From Ralstonia sp. UNC404CL21Col (lineage in GTDB: Bacteria > Pseudomonadota > Gammaproteobacteria > Burkholderiales > Burkholderiaceae), in the NCBI RefSeq assembly GCF_000620465.1, contig NZ_JIBE01000004.1:496001-560000 (forward strand): DNA of 64,000 nucleotides, given 5' to 3'. Under the pieces are notes generated by a model. It did no database searches, was not told where the DNA came from, and saw only the letters and a program-made list of their open reading frames with translations. The translations under genes were made by a program, and so were the position numbers. Below are positions 8,905-17,369 of this stretch, in pieces (the first letter of the stretch is position 1; each line of letters opens with the position of its first letter).

Positions 8905-10123
8905 CATTGACTCGCTTCGAATAGAGAACGCCTTCGGCCTGCATCGCACGGATCTCGTCCGCGTCGAAACCCAGGGCGCGTGCCACTTCGGCGTTGTGCT
9001 CGCCCAGGTCGGGCGCCACGTCGCGCACGGTGGTATCGCAATCGGAGAACTTGAACGGCAGGTTGGGCAGCCGCAACGTGCCATAGCGCGGGTGCTGTTG
9101 CTCGACCACCATCCCTCGCGCCTTGATTTGCGGATCGGCCAGCACCTCGTCGATGCGCTGCACCTTGGCGCATGGCACATCGATGCCATCGAGCAGTTCC
9201 AGCACCGATGCCACCGAACGCGCAGCAACCCAGGGTTCGACCACAGCGAGGATTTCCGCGCGGTGCGCGTTGCGCCCGGCGCTCGCATGAAAGCGCGTGT
9301 CGGCGCCAAAGCCCGCCGGGCCGCCATGCGCTTCGAGCAGCGCAGCGAAGCGCTTCCACGCGTCGTCCACCTGCGCCGCAATCACGAGGTCACCGTCCGC
9401 CGCACGGAACACGCCGTAGAGCGTCGAGGTCGGCATGTCGTGGCCGGTCTGCTCGGGCAGCACGCCCTGCAGGGTGTAGCACTGCACCGCGTATTCATGC
9501 ATCGACACCAGCGTGTCGTACAGCGCCATGTCGATGTGCTGTCCGCGCTGGCTCTTCACGCGCCCCAGCAAGGCCGCGTTGATGGCGGCAACGGCGTGGA
9601 TGCCCGTGTACATGTCACCGAGCGAGATGCGCAACAGCGGCGGCCGCTCGCCGGGCGTGCCGACCATCTGCATGATGCCGCTCTTGGCTTCGGCAATCAG
9701 GCCGAAACCGGCGCGATGCGCATCCGGCCCGGTATGTCCGTAGGCCGAGATCGAGCAATAGACGAGGCCCGGATTGCGCGCCGACAGCTCGGCATAGCCC
9801 AGCCCGAGCTTGTCCAGCGCGCCGGGTCGGTAGTTCTCGATGAACACGTCTGCGGAATCGCACAACCGCTGCATGAATGCCTTGCCGCGCGGGTCCTTCA
9901 TGTTGACGCTCACGCCGCGCTTGCCCATGTTGAGCTGCAGGAAATAGCCGCTTTGCTGGTCGTCGAGCACGGTGGCGTGCTGGCGGCCGGCATCACCGGT
10001 GCCGGGGCGCTCGACCTTGATCACCTCGGCGCCGAGTGCAGCCAGGCATCGGCCAACGTAGGGGCCAGCAAGAAAGTGGCTGTAGTCGACAACGCGAATT
10101 CCTTCCAAAGGACGGGCCTGCAT
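8897..10123 (-). CDS. CaiB/BaiF family CoA-transferase (class III)
   Basis: The 408-aa product is a class III CoA-transferase. LEGIRVVDYSHFLAGP, LGAEVIKVERP and NYRPGALDKLGLGY are family landmarks, and Asp170 in SLGDMYTG is in the position of the catalytic aspartate that forms the acyl-anhydride. It would move CoA between carboxylic acids in the cytosol. Its start shares a base with the MaoC stop and its end overlaps aroE, so it is translationally coupled on both sides. The acid it activates is not known; the neighbours suggest an unsaturated or hydroxylated acid derived from an alicyclic or aromatic compound. Confidence 0.9.
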   Translation of the reverse strand: MQARPLEGIRVVDYSHFLAGPYVGRCLAALGAEVIKVERPGTGDAGRQHATVLDDQQSGYFLQLNMGKRGVSVNMKDPRGKAFMQRLCDSADVFIENYRPGALDKLGLGYAELSARNPGLVYCSISAYGHTGPDAHRAGFGLIAEAKSGIMQMVGTPGERPPLLRISLGDMYTGIHAVAAINAALLGRVKSQRGQHIDMALYDTLVSMHEYAVQCYTLQGVLPEQTGHDMPTSTLYGVFRAADGDLVIAAQVDDAWKRFAALLEAHGGPAGFGADTRFHASAGRNAHRAEILAVVEPWVAARSVASVLELLDGIDVPCAKVQRIDEVLADPQIKARGMVVEQQHPRYGTLRLPNLPFKFSDCDTTVRDVAPDLGEHNAEVARALGFDADEIRAMQAEGVLYSKRVNDD

Positions 10124-10593
10124 CAGAACGCTCCCGGCCGGCGCGGCACCATCAGGCGATGCTCGCCGCGTTGGACCACCTGACCGTCCTGGTTGATCAG
10201 CTCCGATGGCAGCACGACGATGCCCCAGCCCGGACGGCTCTTGCTTGCCCGCATCCCGCCGACTTGGAACTTCACATGCAGCACGTCGTTCACCTTGATC
10301 GGCAGCAGGAAATCCCAGGTCCAGCCGAGCGACATGCCGGGCAGGAAACGGTAGTCGCTCTGCGTTTTCAGGCCGTCGGCAATCGACAGCCCGAACAAGC
10401 CATGCGCGACGATGCAGCCGAAGTGGCTGGCATTGGCATAGGCCTCATCCACGTGCACCGGCGTGTGGTCACCGGTAAGGTCCGCGTAGGCGAGGATGCG
10501 TTCCTTCGTGACCGTGTAACTGGGGCTCACACACGTGTCGCCCTCGCGGGCGTCATCCCAATATTTTTCGACGATGGTCATGGTCATGTTCAT
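10123..10593 (-). CDS. MaoC-family hydratase/dehydratase
   Basis: The 156-aa single hot-dog domain carries LTGDHTPVHVDEAYA, with the hydratase 2 Asp/His pair, and FGCIVAHGLFGLSIADGL. It would hydrate or dehydrate an enoyl-CoA or 3-hydroxyacyl-CoA, which fits a CoA ester made by the adjacent CaiB enzyme. I choose the Met at 10593 because its ATGA overlaps the VOC stop; Met codons at 10587 and 10581 are alternatives. Mesaconyl- or itaconyl-CoA hydratases are relatives, but no lyase partner is present here. Confidence 0.85.
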   Translation of the reverse strand: MNMTMTIVEKYWDDAREGDTCVSPSYTVTKERILAYADLTGDHTPVHVDEAYANASHFGCIVAHGLFGLSIADGLKTQSDYRFLPGMSLGWTWDFLLPIKVNDVLHVKFQVGGMRASKSRPGWGIVVLPSELINQDGQVVQRGEHRLMVPRRPGAF

Positions 10594-10982
10594 GCCTGTG
10601 CGCGTGGGTTGATGGCCAATGCCTGCGCCACGCAAGACGCCGGCTTGGCCTGAATGAGTTCGACCGCCAGGCCGTCCGGCAAGCGCAGCCAGTTACGGCC
10701 TTGTTGCATTTCGCTGACGCCGAAACCCTGTGCCAGGGCCAGCGCCGCTTCAAGGTCTTCGCACATCACGCCCAGGTGAGCCAGCCGGCCCTCCGGCCCC
10801 TCGAACTCCGGGGCGTGGATGAACTGCAGACCGCCGAGGGTCCAGTACTGCCGGGGTGCTTGCGGCGTGCCGTCGATCTCGCGCAGGGTCATGCCCAGCA
10901 CGTCCTCGAAGAAGCGGATGTGCCAGTGGATGTCCTTCACCCAGATGGCAACGTGTTCCAGATAGGCCTTGGGGGCGTTCAT
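10590..10982 (-). CDS. VOC (glyoxalase/dioxygenase fold) protein
   Basis: The 130-aa product has two beta-alpha-beta-beta-beta modules. It starts LEHVAIWVKDIHWHIRFFED, continues with RLAHLGVMCEDLEAALALA and ends at LPDGLAVELIQAK. His12 (LEHVAI), a later His (AHLGV) and Glu (AVELI) are placed as metal ligands in vicinal-oxygen-chelate enzymes. Overlaps of 4 bp with both neighbours indicate co-translation. It could be an isomerase, epimerase or lyase acting on an intermediate of the operon's pathway; sequence does not settle which. Confidence 0.78.
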   Translation of the reverse strand: MNAPKAYLEHVAIWVKDIHWHIRFFEDVLGMTLREIDGTPQAPRQYWTLGGLQFIHAPEFEGPEGRLAHLGVMCEDLEAALALAQGFGVSEMQQGRNWLRLPDGLAVELIQAKPASCVAQALAINPRAQA

Positions 10983-11929
10983 GCGGCGGCCTCCTCGCGT
11001 TGACGGTCAGCCATCGCGCGCTCGATGCCCTTGATGCAAGCGACCAGCGTGGCATTGACCGGCGTCGGCACGCCGTACTGCTGCCCATAGCGCACGACCG
11101 AACCGTTGATGAAATCGATCTCGGTGATCGACCCTTTCTCCAGGCTTTGCAGCATCGATGTCTTGAACGCCGCGGGCAGGCCCTCGGCGGCAAGCGCCCA
11201 GGCCTGCTCCGGGTCTGTCATCGAGAGCTTCACGCCTGCGGCCTGCGCCGCCGCGATCGCCTCGGCCACCGCCGCAAGCGAGGTGGCCTTGAGCAGCGCA
11301 TCTTCGTAGAGCTGGCCGTAGGTCAGTCGAGTGATGCCGGTCAGCGCGCCCGTGGCGACGTTCACCAGGAGCTTGTCCCACATCGTGCCGACAATGTTGT
11401 CGCTGACGGTGGTTGCCAGTCCGGCGGCGTTGAATGCTTCTGCGATGGCCTGCACACGCGGTGTCAGGCGGCCGTCGAGTTCGCCGATGTACGTTGCCTT
11501 GCCAACCACGCCGGATTGAATATGACCGGGGCCACGCAACACCCCGCCCACGTAGGTCTTGCCTGCCAGCACACGTTCACGTCCCACGATGTCCGCCAGG
11601 ATCGCTTCATGCCCCAGGCCGTTCTGCAACGACAACACCAGCGTATCGGGCCCAACGAGTGCGGCCGCGCCGCGCATGGCCGCATCGGTCTGGAAGGACT
11701 TGACGAGCACGATGACCAGTTCCGCAACGCCAACCTCTGCCGCTTGCGTCGCTGCAAGCACCGGGATGCGGCGCGTGCCCTGCGCGTCGTCAACCCGCAG
11801 GCCCTCGCCGCGCATGGCGTTGACATGCGCCGGTGAACGGCTGATCAGCCAGGCCTCATGTCCACCTTCCGTGAGCGCGGCACCGATGGCACAGCCCAGT
11901 GCACCGGCGCCGAGAATCGCAATCTTCAA
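10979..11929 (-). CDS. 2-dehydropantoate 2-reductase (PanE/ApbA) family oxidoreductase
   Basis: The 316-aa product opens with KIAILGAGALGCAIGAALTE, an NADP-binding Rossmann motif. It has LVIVLVKSFQT, the LQNGLGHE stretch, and a C-terminal domain with MWDKLLVNVATGALTGI (the Lys typical of ketopantoate reductases) and KTSMLQSLEKG, all family signatures. I place the start at a TTG (11929) with AGGGAG seven bases upstream; a GTG at 11971 would add 14 poorly conserved residues. It is the first gene of the six-gene operon, divergent from a LysR gene. In catabolic operons this family reduces assorted 2-oxo acids, so pantothenate synthesis is unlikely here. Confidence 0.85.
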   Translation of the reverse strand: MKIAILGAGALGCAIGAALTEGGHEAWLISRSPAHVNAMRGEGLRVDDAQGTRRIPVLAATQAAEVGVAELVIVLVKSFQTDAAMRGAAALVGPDTLVLSLQNGLGHEAILADIVGRERVLAGKTYVGGVLRGPGHIQSGVVGKATYIGELDGRLTPRVQAIAEAFNAAGLATTVSDNIVGTMWDKLLVNVATGALTGITRLTYGQLYEDALLKATSLAAVAEAIAAAQAAGVKLSMTDPEQAWALAAEGLPAAFKTSMLQSLEKGSITEIDFINGSVVRYGQQYGVPTPVNATLVACIKGIERAMADRQREEAAA

Positions 11930-12010
11930 TGGCGTCTCCCTGTCATGTGGTTGCACGATAGGAGGCGGCACTTATACTGACAATACAATGATCAAAATAC
12001 CGTTATTGCC
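11930..12010. promoter_or_regulatory. Divergent promoter region of the six-gene operon and its LysR gene
   Basis: This 81-bp gap is markedly more AT-rich than its surroundings (11968-12006) and must hold both promoters. TTATACT (11972-11978) and ATACAAT could be -10-like elements. I do not see a convincing T-N11-A box with long arms. Confidence 0.4.
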
Positions 12011-12931
12011 ATGGACAATAGTGCCGCGTTGCTGGCCGATCTGCCCGACCTGAAGCTGCTGCAGCTGTTCGACCTGCTCTACGACGTGCGCAACGTCAGC
12101 CGGGTTGCCGAGCAGCTCGGGCAGAGCCAGCCGACCGTCAGCATCTGGCTTGGGCGCTTGCGCGACTACGTGCGCGATCCCCTCTTCATCCGCACGCCGG
12201 GCGGCATGGCACCGACGCCGCAGGCCGACGCCCTGATCGGGCCGTGCCGGGAAATCCTCGAATCGTTGAGGCGTTTTACTGCGTGGGAGATTGCGTTCGA
12301 CCCGGCGACGGCGCAACGGCGCTTCCGCATCTGCATGACAGACGCGAGCCACATCACGCTGCTGCCGCGCCTTCTGGCGCATGTACGCGCGCAGGCGCCC
12401 GGTGTCCGGCTGGAAGCTGCTCGAATTGACGGCAATACGGAACGCACGCTCGAATCCGGCGAGGCCGACCTTGCAATCGGCTACGTGCCCTGGCTGAGCG
12501 GCGGCATCTATCAGCAGCAACTGTATGAGCAGGACTGGGTATGCCTGGCCAACCGCCATCACCCGAGAATCCGCACCCGGTTTGGCGTGAAGCAGTACTG
12601 CGCAGAGGGGCACATCGCCGTCACAGCGGGCACCGGGACGCAGCTTCTCCAGCAGGCGCTGACGCGCGAGCGCATCGAGCGCCAAGTCGTGCTGGAGCTA
12701 CCGGGGTTTCTTGGGCTGGGTGCGATTGTGCAAACCACGGACTTGATTACCACGCTGCCCCGCCACATCGGCGAGACGCTCGCCCAGGCAAATGACCTGG
12801 CCGTTCGCGCGTGTCCATTTCCGGTGGAGGGCTTTGCCGTGCGGCAGCACTGGCATGCCCGGTATCACCACGAAGCCGGCAACCGTTGGCTGCGCGGCGT
12901 GGTCAGTCAGCTCTTTGGTGGGTCGCGCTAG
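12011..12931 (+). CDS. LysR-family regulator of the CaiB/MaoC/AroE/AroQ operon
   Basis: The 306-aa product starts DLPDLKLLQLFDLLYDVRNV with helix-turn-helix SRVAEQLGQSQPTVSIWLGR. The LLQLFDLLYDVRNVSRVAEQLG form resembles the NodD/LinR-like LysR branch, often tied to aromatic or cyclic effectors. The effector domain begins near FRICMTDASHITLLP. It is divergent from the operon, 81 bp away, so it almost certainly controls it. The inducer is unknown, though a shikimate- or quinate-like molecule is a reasonable guess. Confidence 0.87.
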   Translation: MDNSAALLADLPDLKLLQLFDLLYDVRNVSRVAEQLGQSQPTVSIWLGRLRDYVRDPLFIRTPGGMAPTPQADALIGPCREILESLRRFTAWEIAFDPATAQRRFRICMTDASHITLLPRLLAHVRAQAPGVRLEAARIDGNTERTLESGEADLAIGYVPWLSGGIYQQQLYEQDWVCLANRHHPRIRTRFGVKQYCAEGHIAVTAGTGTQLLQQALTRERIERQVVLELPGFLGLGAIVQTTDLITTLPRHIGETLAQANDLAVRACPFPVEGFAVRQHWHARYHHEAGNRWLRGVVSQLFGGSR

Positions 12932-13028
12932 CTGGCAGTACCAGCGTTGCGTTGGCGTTGCGTTGGCTGCGGTGTGGACCCAAGCAGCGGACGGGCACAC
13001 CCACGCTCGCGCCACCCCATCTACGCAA

Positions 13029-13319
13029 CTACTTGGGCATCGGCTGAATCGACGTTCCAGGGACGAAGCCATCAATGATGGCCTCAGCCATCTTCATTGC
13101 CGCCCGTTTGGCCACGCCGATGCTTTCCCAATGGTCGGCCGGCAACGCGAAAATACGAGAATGTTCGGTAGTTGGCAGCTCGCCTTCGTCGCAGATCAGC
13201 ACGGAGGCACTGTAAGACCGGTCCGGACGCCGCTCATGCCATTCACGAGGGGCATCAAACAGGTAGATGAGGGGGTAAACATCGAACCCCTTGTAGCGGC
13301 AAATCGGATAGGCGTCCAC
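13029..13319 (-). CDS. Small orphan protein, 96 aa
   Basis: I do not recognise a family. I set the start at GTG 13319 because GGAG lies seven bases upstream; a longer reading to 13547 has no ribosome site and overlaps the neighbour. The product opens MDAYPICRYKGFDVYPLIY, has a central DRSYSASVLICDEGE strand pair, and a C-terminal helix SIGVAKRAAMKMAEAIIDGF. It has the look of a small soluble alpha/beta protein, without signal or membrane segment. Confidence 0.6.
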   Translation of the reverse strand: MDAYPICRYKGFDVYPLIYLFDAPREWHERRPDRSYSASVLICDEGELPTTEHSRIFALPADHWESIGVAKRAAMKMAEAIIDGFVPGTSIQPMPK

Positions 13320-13378
13320 AGCAATCTCCGTTGAAAGGGGTGGCCCCACTGTACGCTCTTTGTGCCTGCTCCATAGAA

Positions 13379-13759
13379 CTATTCGCGAACAAGCAAATGC
13401 GGACGAAGCGGCCTTTGTACGCCACGGGACCCCGCCGGTCTCAGATCTCCCAACCAAGGCTGCACACCCATATCGAGGGCATGGTCGCCTTGTGCCGTTT
13501 TTTCGTGGAGGCTGTCTCGTATCACTTGCCCGATGGCCAGGCGACACAAGGCTTCAACGCTACCGGTGGCCACCGATGCCAGGTCCGACGCATTCGCTAC
13601 GACCCTGAAAGACCTTCTTCCGTCACCCACGAAACTGGTGAACTGCACACAGTTCGGCTGCCCATCGCAGATAAAGCCGACGGTGATGGAATAGGCCATG
13701 CCTTTTGCCGCTCCGGGGAGTGTGCAAAGAAAGCTCGTGTTGTCGGACGCGGCAGTCAT
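13379..13759 (-). CDS. Small orphan protein, 126 aa
   Basis: No family is recognised. The start at MTAASDNTS has AGGA about eight bases upstream, and a longer reading begins at 13798. Alternating hydrophobic strands (YSITVGFICDGQPNCVQFTS) and a helix (SVEALCRLAIGQVIRD) suggest a small alpha/beta fold, while the last 35 residues look less structured. It runs in the same direction as its two neighbours and may form an operon with them. Confidence 0.55.
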   Translation of the reverse strand: MTAASDNTSFLCTLPGAAKGMAYSITVGFICDGQPNCVQFTSFVGDGRRSFRVVANASDLASVATGSVEALCRLAIGQVIRDSLHEKTAQGDHALDMGVQPWLGDLRPAGSRGVQRPLRPHLLVRE

Positions 13760-13881
13760 GTTGTTTCCTGGGTGGTCATGCAAGGCGCCCCTCGCCAACG
13801 CGCTATCAAAAAGCTCAGGGGAAAGGACAACAAAAACGGGACGACGTCTTCGCCCACGTGCATCCGCCGGTTGGCTGAAGG

Positions 13882-14208
13882 TCAGGAATCCACCCCGAGA
13901 TGGTCGACGGTGATCACGAACGTCTGACCTTGCAGCTGCGCCTGCGCGTGCATGCCCAGACGCGCGCGCAGAAAGCGGTCAAGCACGCACTGCAGCTGAC
14001 AGAGGTCTTGCCGATCTGCGTGCATCAACTGAGTCATGACATCGTGCGTGAATGCGATATTCAGCGTTCTCACACGCCAGATGCGGCTACCCAGCTCAGG
14101 CACCTGCCAGTTTGCCGCCAGCACACCAGGGCCCGTGTTCCAGGTGCGCACATCCTGCCCGGTAATTTCATCGAGCACCGGCTTGATAAACGCGACAAGG
14201 TCGAGCAT
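13882..14208 (-). CDS. Small orphan protein, 108 aa
   Basis: No family is recognised. The start is ATG 14208, with GGAG seven bases upstream; a GTG sits one codon before. It has an amphipathic opening (MLDLVAFIKPVLDEITG), a strand-rich middle (SRIWRVRTLNIAFTHDVMTQ) and a Cys-containing helix (LCQLQCVLDRFLRARLG). It is the most upstream of three same-strand small genes at 13029-14208. Confidence 0.55.
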   Translation of the reverse strand: MLDLVAFIKPVLDEITGQDVRTWNTGPGVLAANWQVPELGSRIWRVRTLNIAFTHDVMTQLMHADRQDLCQLQCVLDRFLRARLGMHAQAQLQGQTFVITVDHLGVDS

Positions 14209-14921
14209 CACGGATCTCCATGACTTACATCGCGAGTCGGGGCATCAGCAGGCAGGCGTCCGTGTGCGGAACAGGCGAGGATGACGGTGTGCAGGGCGTG
14301 ATCTGCCCAGAAGGAATCACCGAGCGCGGTGATCAAAAAGTGCGGGTAACCGTGCTTTCGTACCAATCTTTCGTGCCAACGGAAGCACGATCCTGCGCAC
14401 CGTTGTCGATGTGCCACTGTACTCCCATCCATGCACGGCGGTATGACGATCTTTCCAGGTGGCGGACAGCGTGTTGTGCGCTCGCAGTAACCGGCCTGGC
14501 CAAGCAGACGGGAAAAAACAACGTGTGCGCCTGGACATGTCGATCAAGACGGCGCAGGCGTTACGAGAAGCTGTTACCATGCGCAACCTTCGCCCGTCGT
14601 TCGAACCGATCGGGCTGGCTGCCCAGCAAGAAGACTTACAAAACGCTGGTCACCCGTCGGGCGTACACCCGAATCATCCTGGGCCACGCGGCCCACCACC
14701 TAACTGACCGGCGATTTATCCGCTCCGTATGCAGCGCGCATGTACTAGGCGCGGGCCTACGCAAGTACGGTCACTCCGTTTCCAATCGCTTGCGCCATGC
14801 ATTTGCATGCATGATCCGAAAGCGTTGGCCTTACCCATCGTGGCGTAGCGCATCTGCAGGCATTGGTTTGCTCAGGCACTCCAAGGCTGCCATCTGCTCT
14901 CGTCCGAAACCTGGCAGTGCA
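14209..14921. other. 713-bp stretch with no convincing gene
   Basis: Several short frames exist on both strands (for example 14208-14432 and 14317-14586 on minus, 14459-14707 on plus). None shows consistent codon bias, a ribosome site with a family signature, or hydrophobic patterning. Base composition is less GC-rich than the flanks. This may be remnant sequence or untranslated flank of the small genes. Confidence 0.5.
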
Positions 14922-15155
14922 TTGAACACAATCAACTCCCCGTACACCGTCTCCGTGTACCCAATTGAACAAGAACCCGGCGTCTGGTTTGCCACCTATC
15001 TCATCAACGAGTACAGGGATGGCACTGAACGCATCCTCGCTAACGTCTCGTTGCGGCATAACGTGCATGGCTCCGAAGCGCTCGCAACGCATGCCGCGCG
15101 CGTTGCCGGCAGAGCCGACATCGCACGCTTGGCGCCCCATCACAAAAAGAACTGA
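14922..15155 (+). CDS. Small conserved-looking protein, about 77 aa
   Basis: The product reads LNTINSPYTVSVYPIEQEPG, then VWFATYLINEYRDG, and ends in an Ala/Arg-rich helix with APHHKKN. Alternating strands suggest a small beta-rich fold, similar in style to short hypothetical proteins common in Ralstonia. The frame is open far upstream, but composition turns non-coding before 14922, where I place a TTG start without a clear ribosome site. Start uncertain, function unknown. Confidence 0.5.
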   Translation: MNTINSPYTVSVYPIEQEPGVWFATYLINEYRDGTERILANVSLRHNVHGSEALATHAARVAGRADIARLAPHHKKN

Positions 15156-15236
15156 ACCATGCAAGCCGCGCCGGACCGAATTTTCCGGTCGCGGCGACAC
15201 AGGCACACGTCAGCCAACAACACGAAGGAAATCACC

Positions 15237-15491
15237 ATGTCTATTAGCGAAGAATGGGAAGAGTTGCATCTGACCCCCGATGGCTGGAAAGATGGCAGCT
15301 ATCGTCACGTGCCGGGTGAAGCGATCATGGTCGCGCCACCGGCCGATGACGTGCTGACGGTGCGCAGGCATGTGGCCGCGGTCTATGGTGGGCCGTCACG
15401 CGTGACAGAAGATAGAACACCGCGCACCGACGACATGAGCCAGATCGAGCAGTTACTGTTGAAGTACGGCGCGCCTGTCTTTGGCGTGTAG
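15237..15491 (+). CDS. Small orphan protein, 84 aa
   Basis: The start MSISEEWEELHLTPDGWKDG has AAGGAA seven bases upstream. The polypeptide is acidic, with a central RHVPGEAIMVAPPADDVLTV and a C-terminal SQIEQLLLKYGAPVFG helix. No family is recognised. It follows the 77-aa gene by 81 bp in the same direction. Confidence 0.6.
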   Translation: MSISEEWEELHLTPDGWKDGSYRHVPGEAIMVAPPADDVLTVRRHVAAVYGGPSRVTEDRTPRTDDMSQIEQLLLKYGAPVFGV

Positions 15492-15540
15492 AGGGCTTTT
15501 GCGCCATATCAGATCCACATTATTCGAGAGAGGAATCGGC

Positions 15541-15762
15541 ATGACACTCTGCTCCGCTTGCCTTGCGATTGAAGTCCATCAGCTTGGTGCGCCAGGCCAT
15601 GCCTTTCTGAGAATCACCGACACCCAGCGCATCAAGGTTTCCAAGGCTGCAGCCGTCACGGTCAGCACGTTCATCTGCCGCACGTGCGGCGCGAACTGGA
15701 CCTATCGCGAAGGCAAAAATGTGCCCAATCCCGGATGGTCGCTTGATCAGCAAGCACCCTAG
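15541..15762 (+). CDS. Small zinc-ribbon-like protein, 73 aa
   Basis: Two CxxC pairs, CSAC near residues 4-7 and CRTC near residues 47-50, followed by GANWTYREG, suggest a zinc-ribbon knuckle. A GAGAGAGG-type ribosome site precedes the ATG. It is likely a small metal-binding cytosolic protein. It is the third of three plus-strand small genes and no partner is evident. Confidence 0.6.
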   Translation: MTLCSACLAIEVHQLGAPGHAFLRITDTQRIKVSKAAAVTVSTFICRTCGANWTYREGKNVPNPGWSLDQQAP

Positions 15763-15822
15763 CCGAGGCTTTGAAAAACGCTTGGCGGCACGTCAGGCAA
15801 CTCACTCCAGGAGTGCATCACC

Positions 15823-16701
15823 GTGCATCGCCCATCGCAGTTCGCCCAACGCGCGCTACCCGCTCTGTTGAGGCTGTTCGCCTCGCTGCCGCTCCCCGTC
15901 ATTCACGGCATCGGGCGCGCGGGCGGGCGGCTTCTCTATGCCCTACCGGGTGGGTACCGACGTCATGTCCAGCGCAATGCCGCGCAGGCCGGATTCAATG
16001 CGCCCCGCTTTGCGCGGGAGGCAGCAGCGGAAACCGGCGCGATGATGAGCGAACTGCCGCGGGTCTGGTTTCAGAGCGATGCATGCATGGCCCAGGTGAT
16101 TTGTGAAGACTGGAACGTCATCGAAGAGGCCCTGGCCGAGCGCAATGGGCTCATCATGCTCACGCCTCATCTGGGTTGCTTTGAACTGGCCGCACGCTAT
16201 GCGGCACGACGCATTCCCTTGACGATCATGTTTCGCCCGCATCGTAAAGCCATGCTGCGCGGCTTGCTGGATGTCGTGCGTGCAACTTCGAACCTGAAGG
16301 CCGTGCCGGCAACATCGGAAGGTGTTCGATCGTTTGTACGCGCCTTGCGCCAAGGTGATGCTGTTGGCCTTCTTCCCGACCAAGCCCCGAAGGGTGATGG
16401 TGTGTGGGTCCCATTCTTCGGCCGGCTTGCCTACACCATGACGCTTCCGGGCAAGCTCGCCAAGCAGACGAACGCTGCCTTGATCATCGCTGCCGGCGAG
16501 CGCCTGCCCAATGGGCGCGGCTGGCGGATGCACGTGAAGCGCCTGACAGGGCCGCTTCCCGAGGGCGCTGAAGCCCAGGCAGCCTGGATCAATGCAGAAA
16601 TGGAAGAGATGGTCGGGCGCTTTCCTCAGCAATACCTGTGGGGCTACAACCGATATAAAGTGCCGGCCGGGGCGCCGGCAGCTCCCACGGGCATCAACTA
16701 A
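15823..16701 (+). CDS. LpxL/HtrB-type lipid A acyltransferase
   Basis: The 292-aa product carries the H-x4-E acyltransferase motif, His116 to Glu121 in TPHLGCFE, followed by LTIMFRPHRKAMLRGLLDVV and LLPDQAPKGDGVWVPFFGR, which are late-acyltransferase landmarks. It would transfer an acyl chain from acyl-ACP to the lipid A precursor at the inner membrane. The start is GTG 15823 with AGGAG nine bases upstream. The N-terminus has only a short hydrophobic stretch (LRLFASLPLPVIHGIG). It stands alone, so it may be an accessory rather than the main lauroyltransferase. Confidence 0.85.
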   Translation: MHRPSQFAQRALPALLRLFASLPLPVIHGIGRAGGRLLYALPGGYRRHVQRNAAQAGFNAPRFAREAAAETGAMMSELPRVWFQSDACMAQVICEDWNVIEEALAERNGLIMLTPHLGCFELAARYAARRIPLTIMFRPHRKAMLRGLLDVVRATSNLKAVPATSEGVRSFVRALRQGDAVGLLPDQAPKGDGVWVPFFGRLAYTMTLPGKLAKQTNAALIIAAGERLPNGRGWRMHVKRLTGPLPEGAEAQAAWINAEMEEMVGRFPQQYLWGYNRYKVPAGAPAAPTGIN

Positions 16702-16779
16702 GCGGATTTGCTACTGAAGGGCCCGAACGATTGATCCACCATTCAAAAAACCAAATATCGCCGGGGCTCGGAGACGCAA

Positions 16780-17106
16780 ATGCAGGTGCTGGACCACGAA
16801 CCGCACAGCTGGTTTCTATTTGAAGCGAAGGGCGCGCTGTATCTCGATGCCAATTGCAATCATGGAGCTTTCGGCTACAGCTTCATGATTCGCCTGACCG
16901 CGGCGGAGGTTCAGCGGTATCGCGACGAAGGTCGGGATTACTTGAACTGGCTCGCTGAAGACATACACAATTCCGCGCCGATTTTGTCCGCCAGTTCGTC
17001 GCCCTATCGAACCCGGAAGGTGTCTCAGGAAGAGGAAGCCCAGGCGCGCACTGTGTTCGCGGGATGGCAGGCGGAGCGGATTCAAGCGATTCGCGGGGCC
17101 AGGTAA
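16780..17106 (+). CDS. Hypothetical protein, 108 aa
   Basis: The product begins MQVLDHEPHSWFLFEAKGAL, with a strand pair LYLDANCNHGAFGYSFMIRL, then a charged helix LTAAEVQRYRDEGRDYLNWL. It resembles small uncharacterised proteins that accompany immunity or stress genes, but I recognise no family. There is no signal peptide. It lies 78 bp after the acyltransferase gene and could be independent. Confidence 0.65.
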   Translation: MQVLDHEPHSWFLFEAKGALYLDANCNHGAFGYSFMIRLTAAEVQRYRDEGRDYLNWLAEDIHNSAPILSASSSPYRTRKVSQEEEAQARTVFAGWQAERIQAIRGAR

Positions 17107-17369
17107 ATCAGCCCATCGCTGCCGCCGAAGTTAAAGCAGCCAAGCTAATGAAGGCGGCTTGTTTCATGCAGATGAAATAAGCGCGATCGTCACCTAACCA
17201 AACGGTTATCCCACGATGTAGGGATGGATTCCCCCCACGTTTTTCCTTAGCATCCGCTTGCGCGAGCGCACTCGCCCGCGCACATACAGACGTTGCTGCA
17301 TCACGCCTTTCTTTATCGAAAGCGGCCATTTGAGCAACGTCTTGAAAAAACAAAACAGGGGGGTTTTTG

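Noticed and set aside
14590-14620. tRNA-like GTTCGAAcc stretch
   Set aside because: No cloverleaf arms could be matched around the GTTCGAA sequence.
14208-14707. Small frames at 14208-14432, 14317-14586 and 14459-14707
   Set aside because: None has a good ribosome site, consistent codon use or recognisable fold; they overlap each other on both strands.
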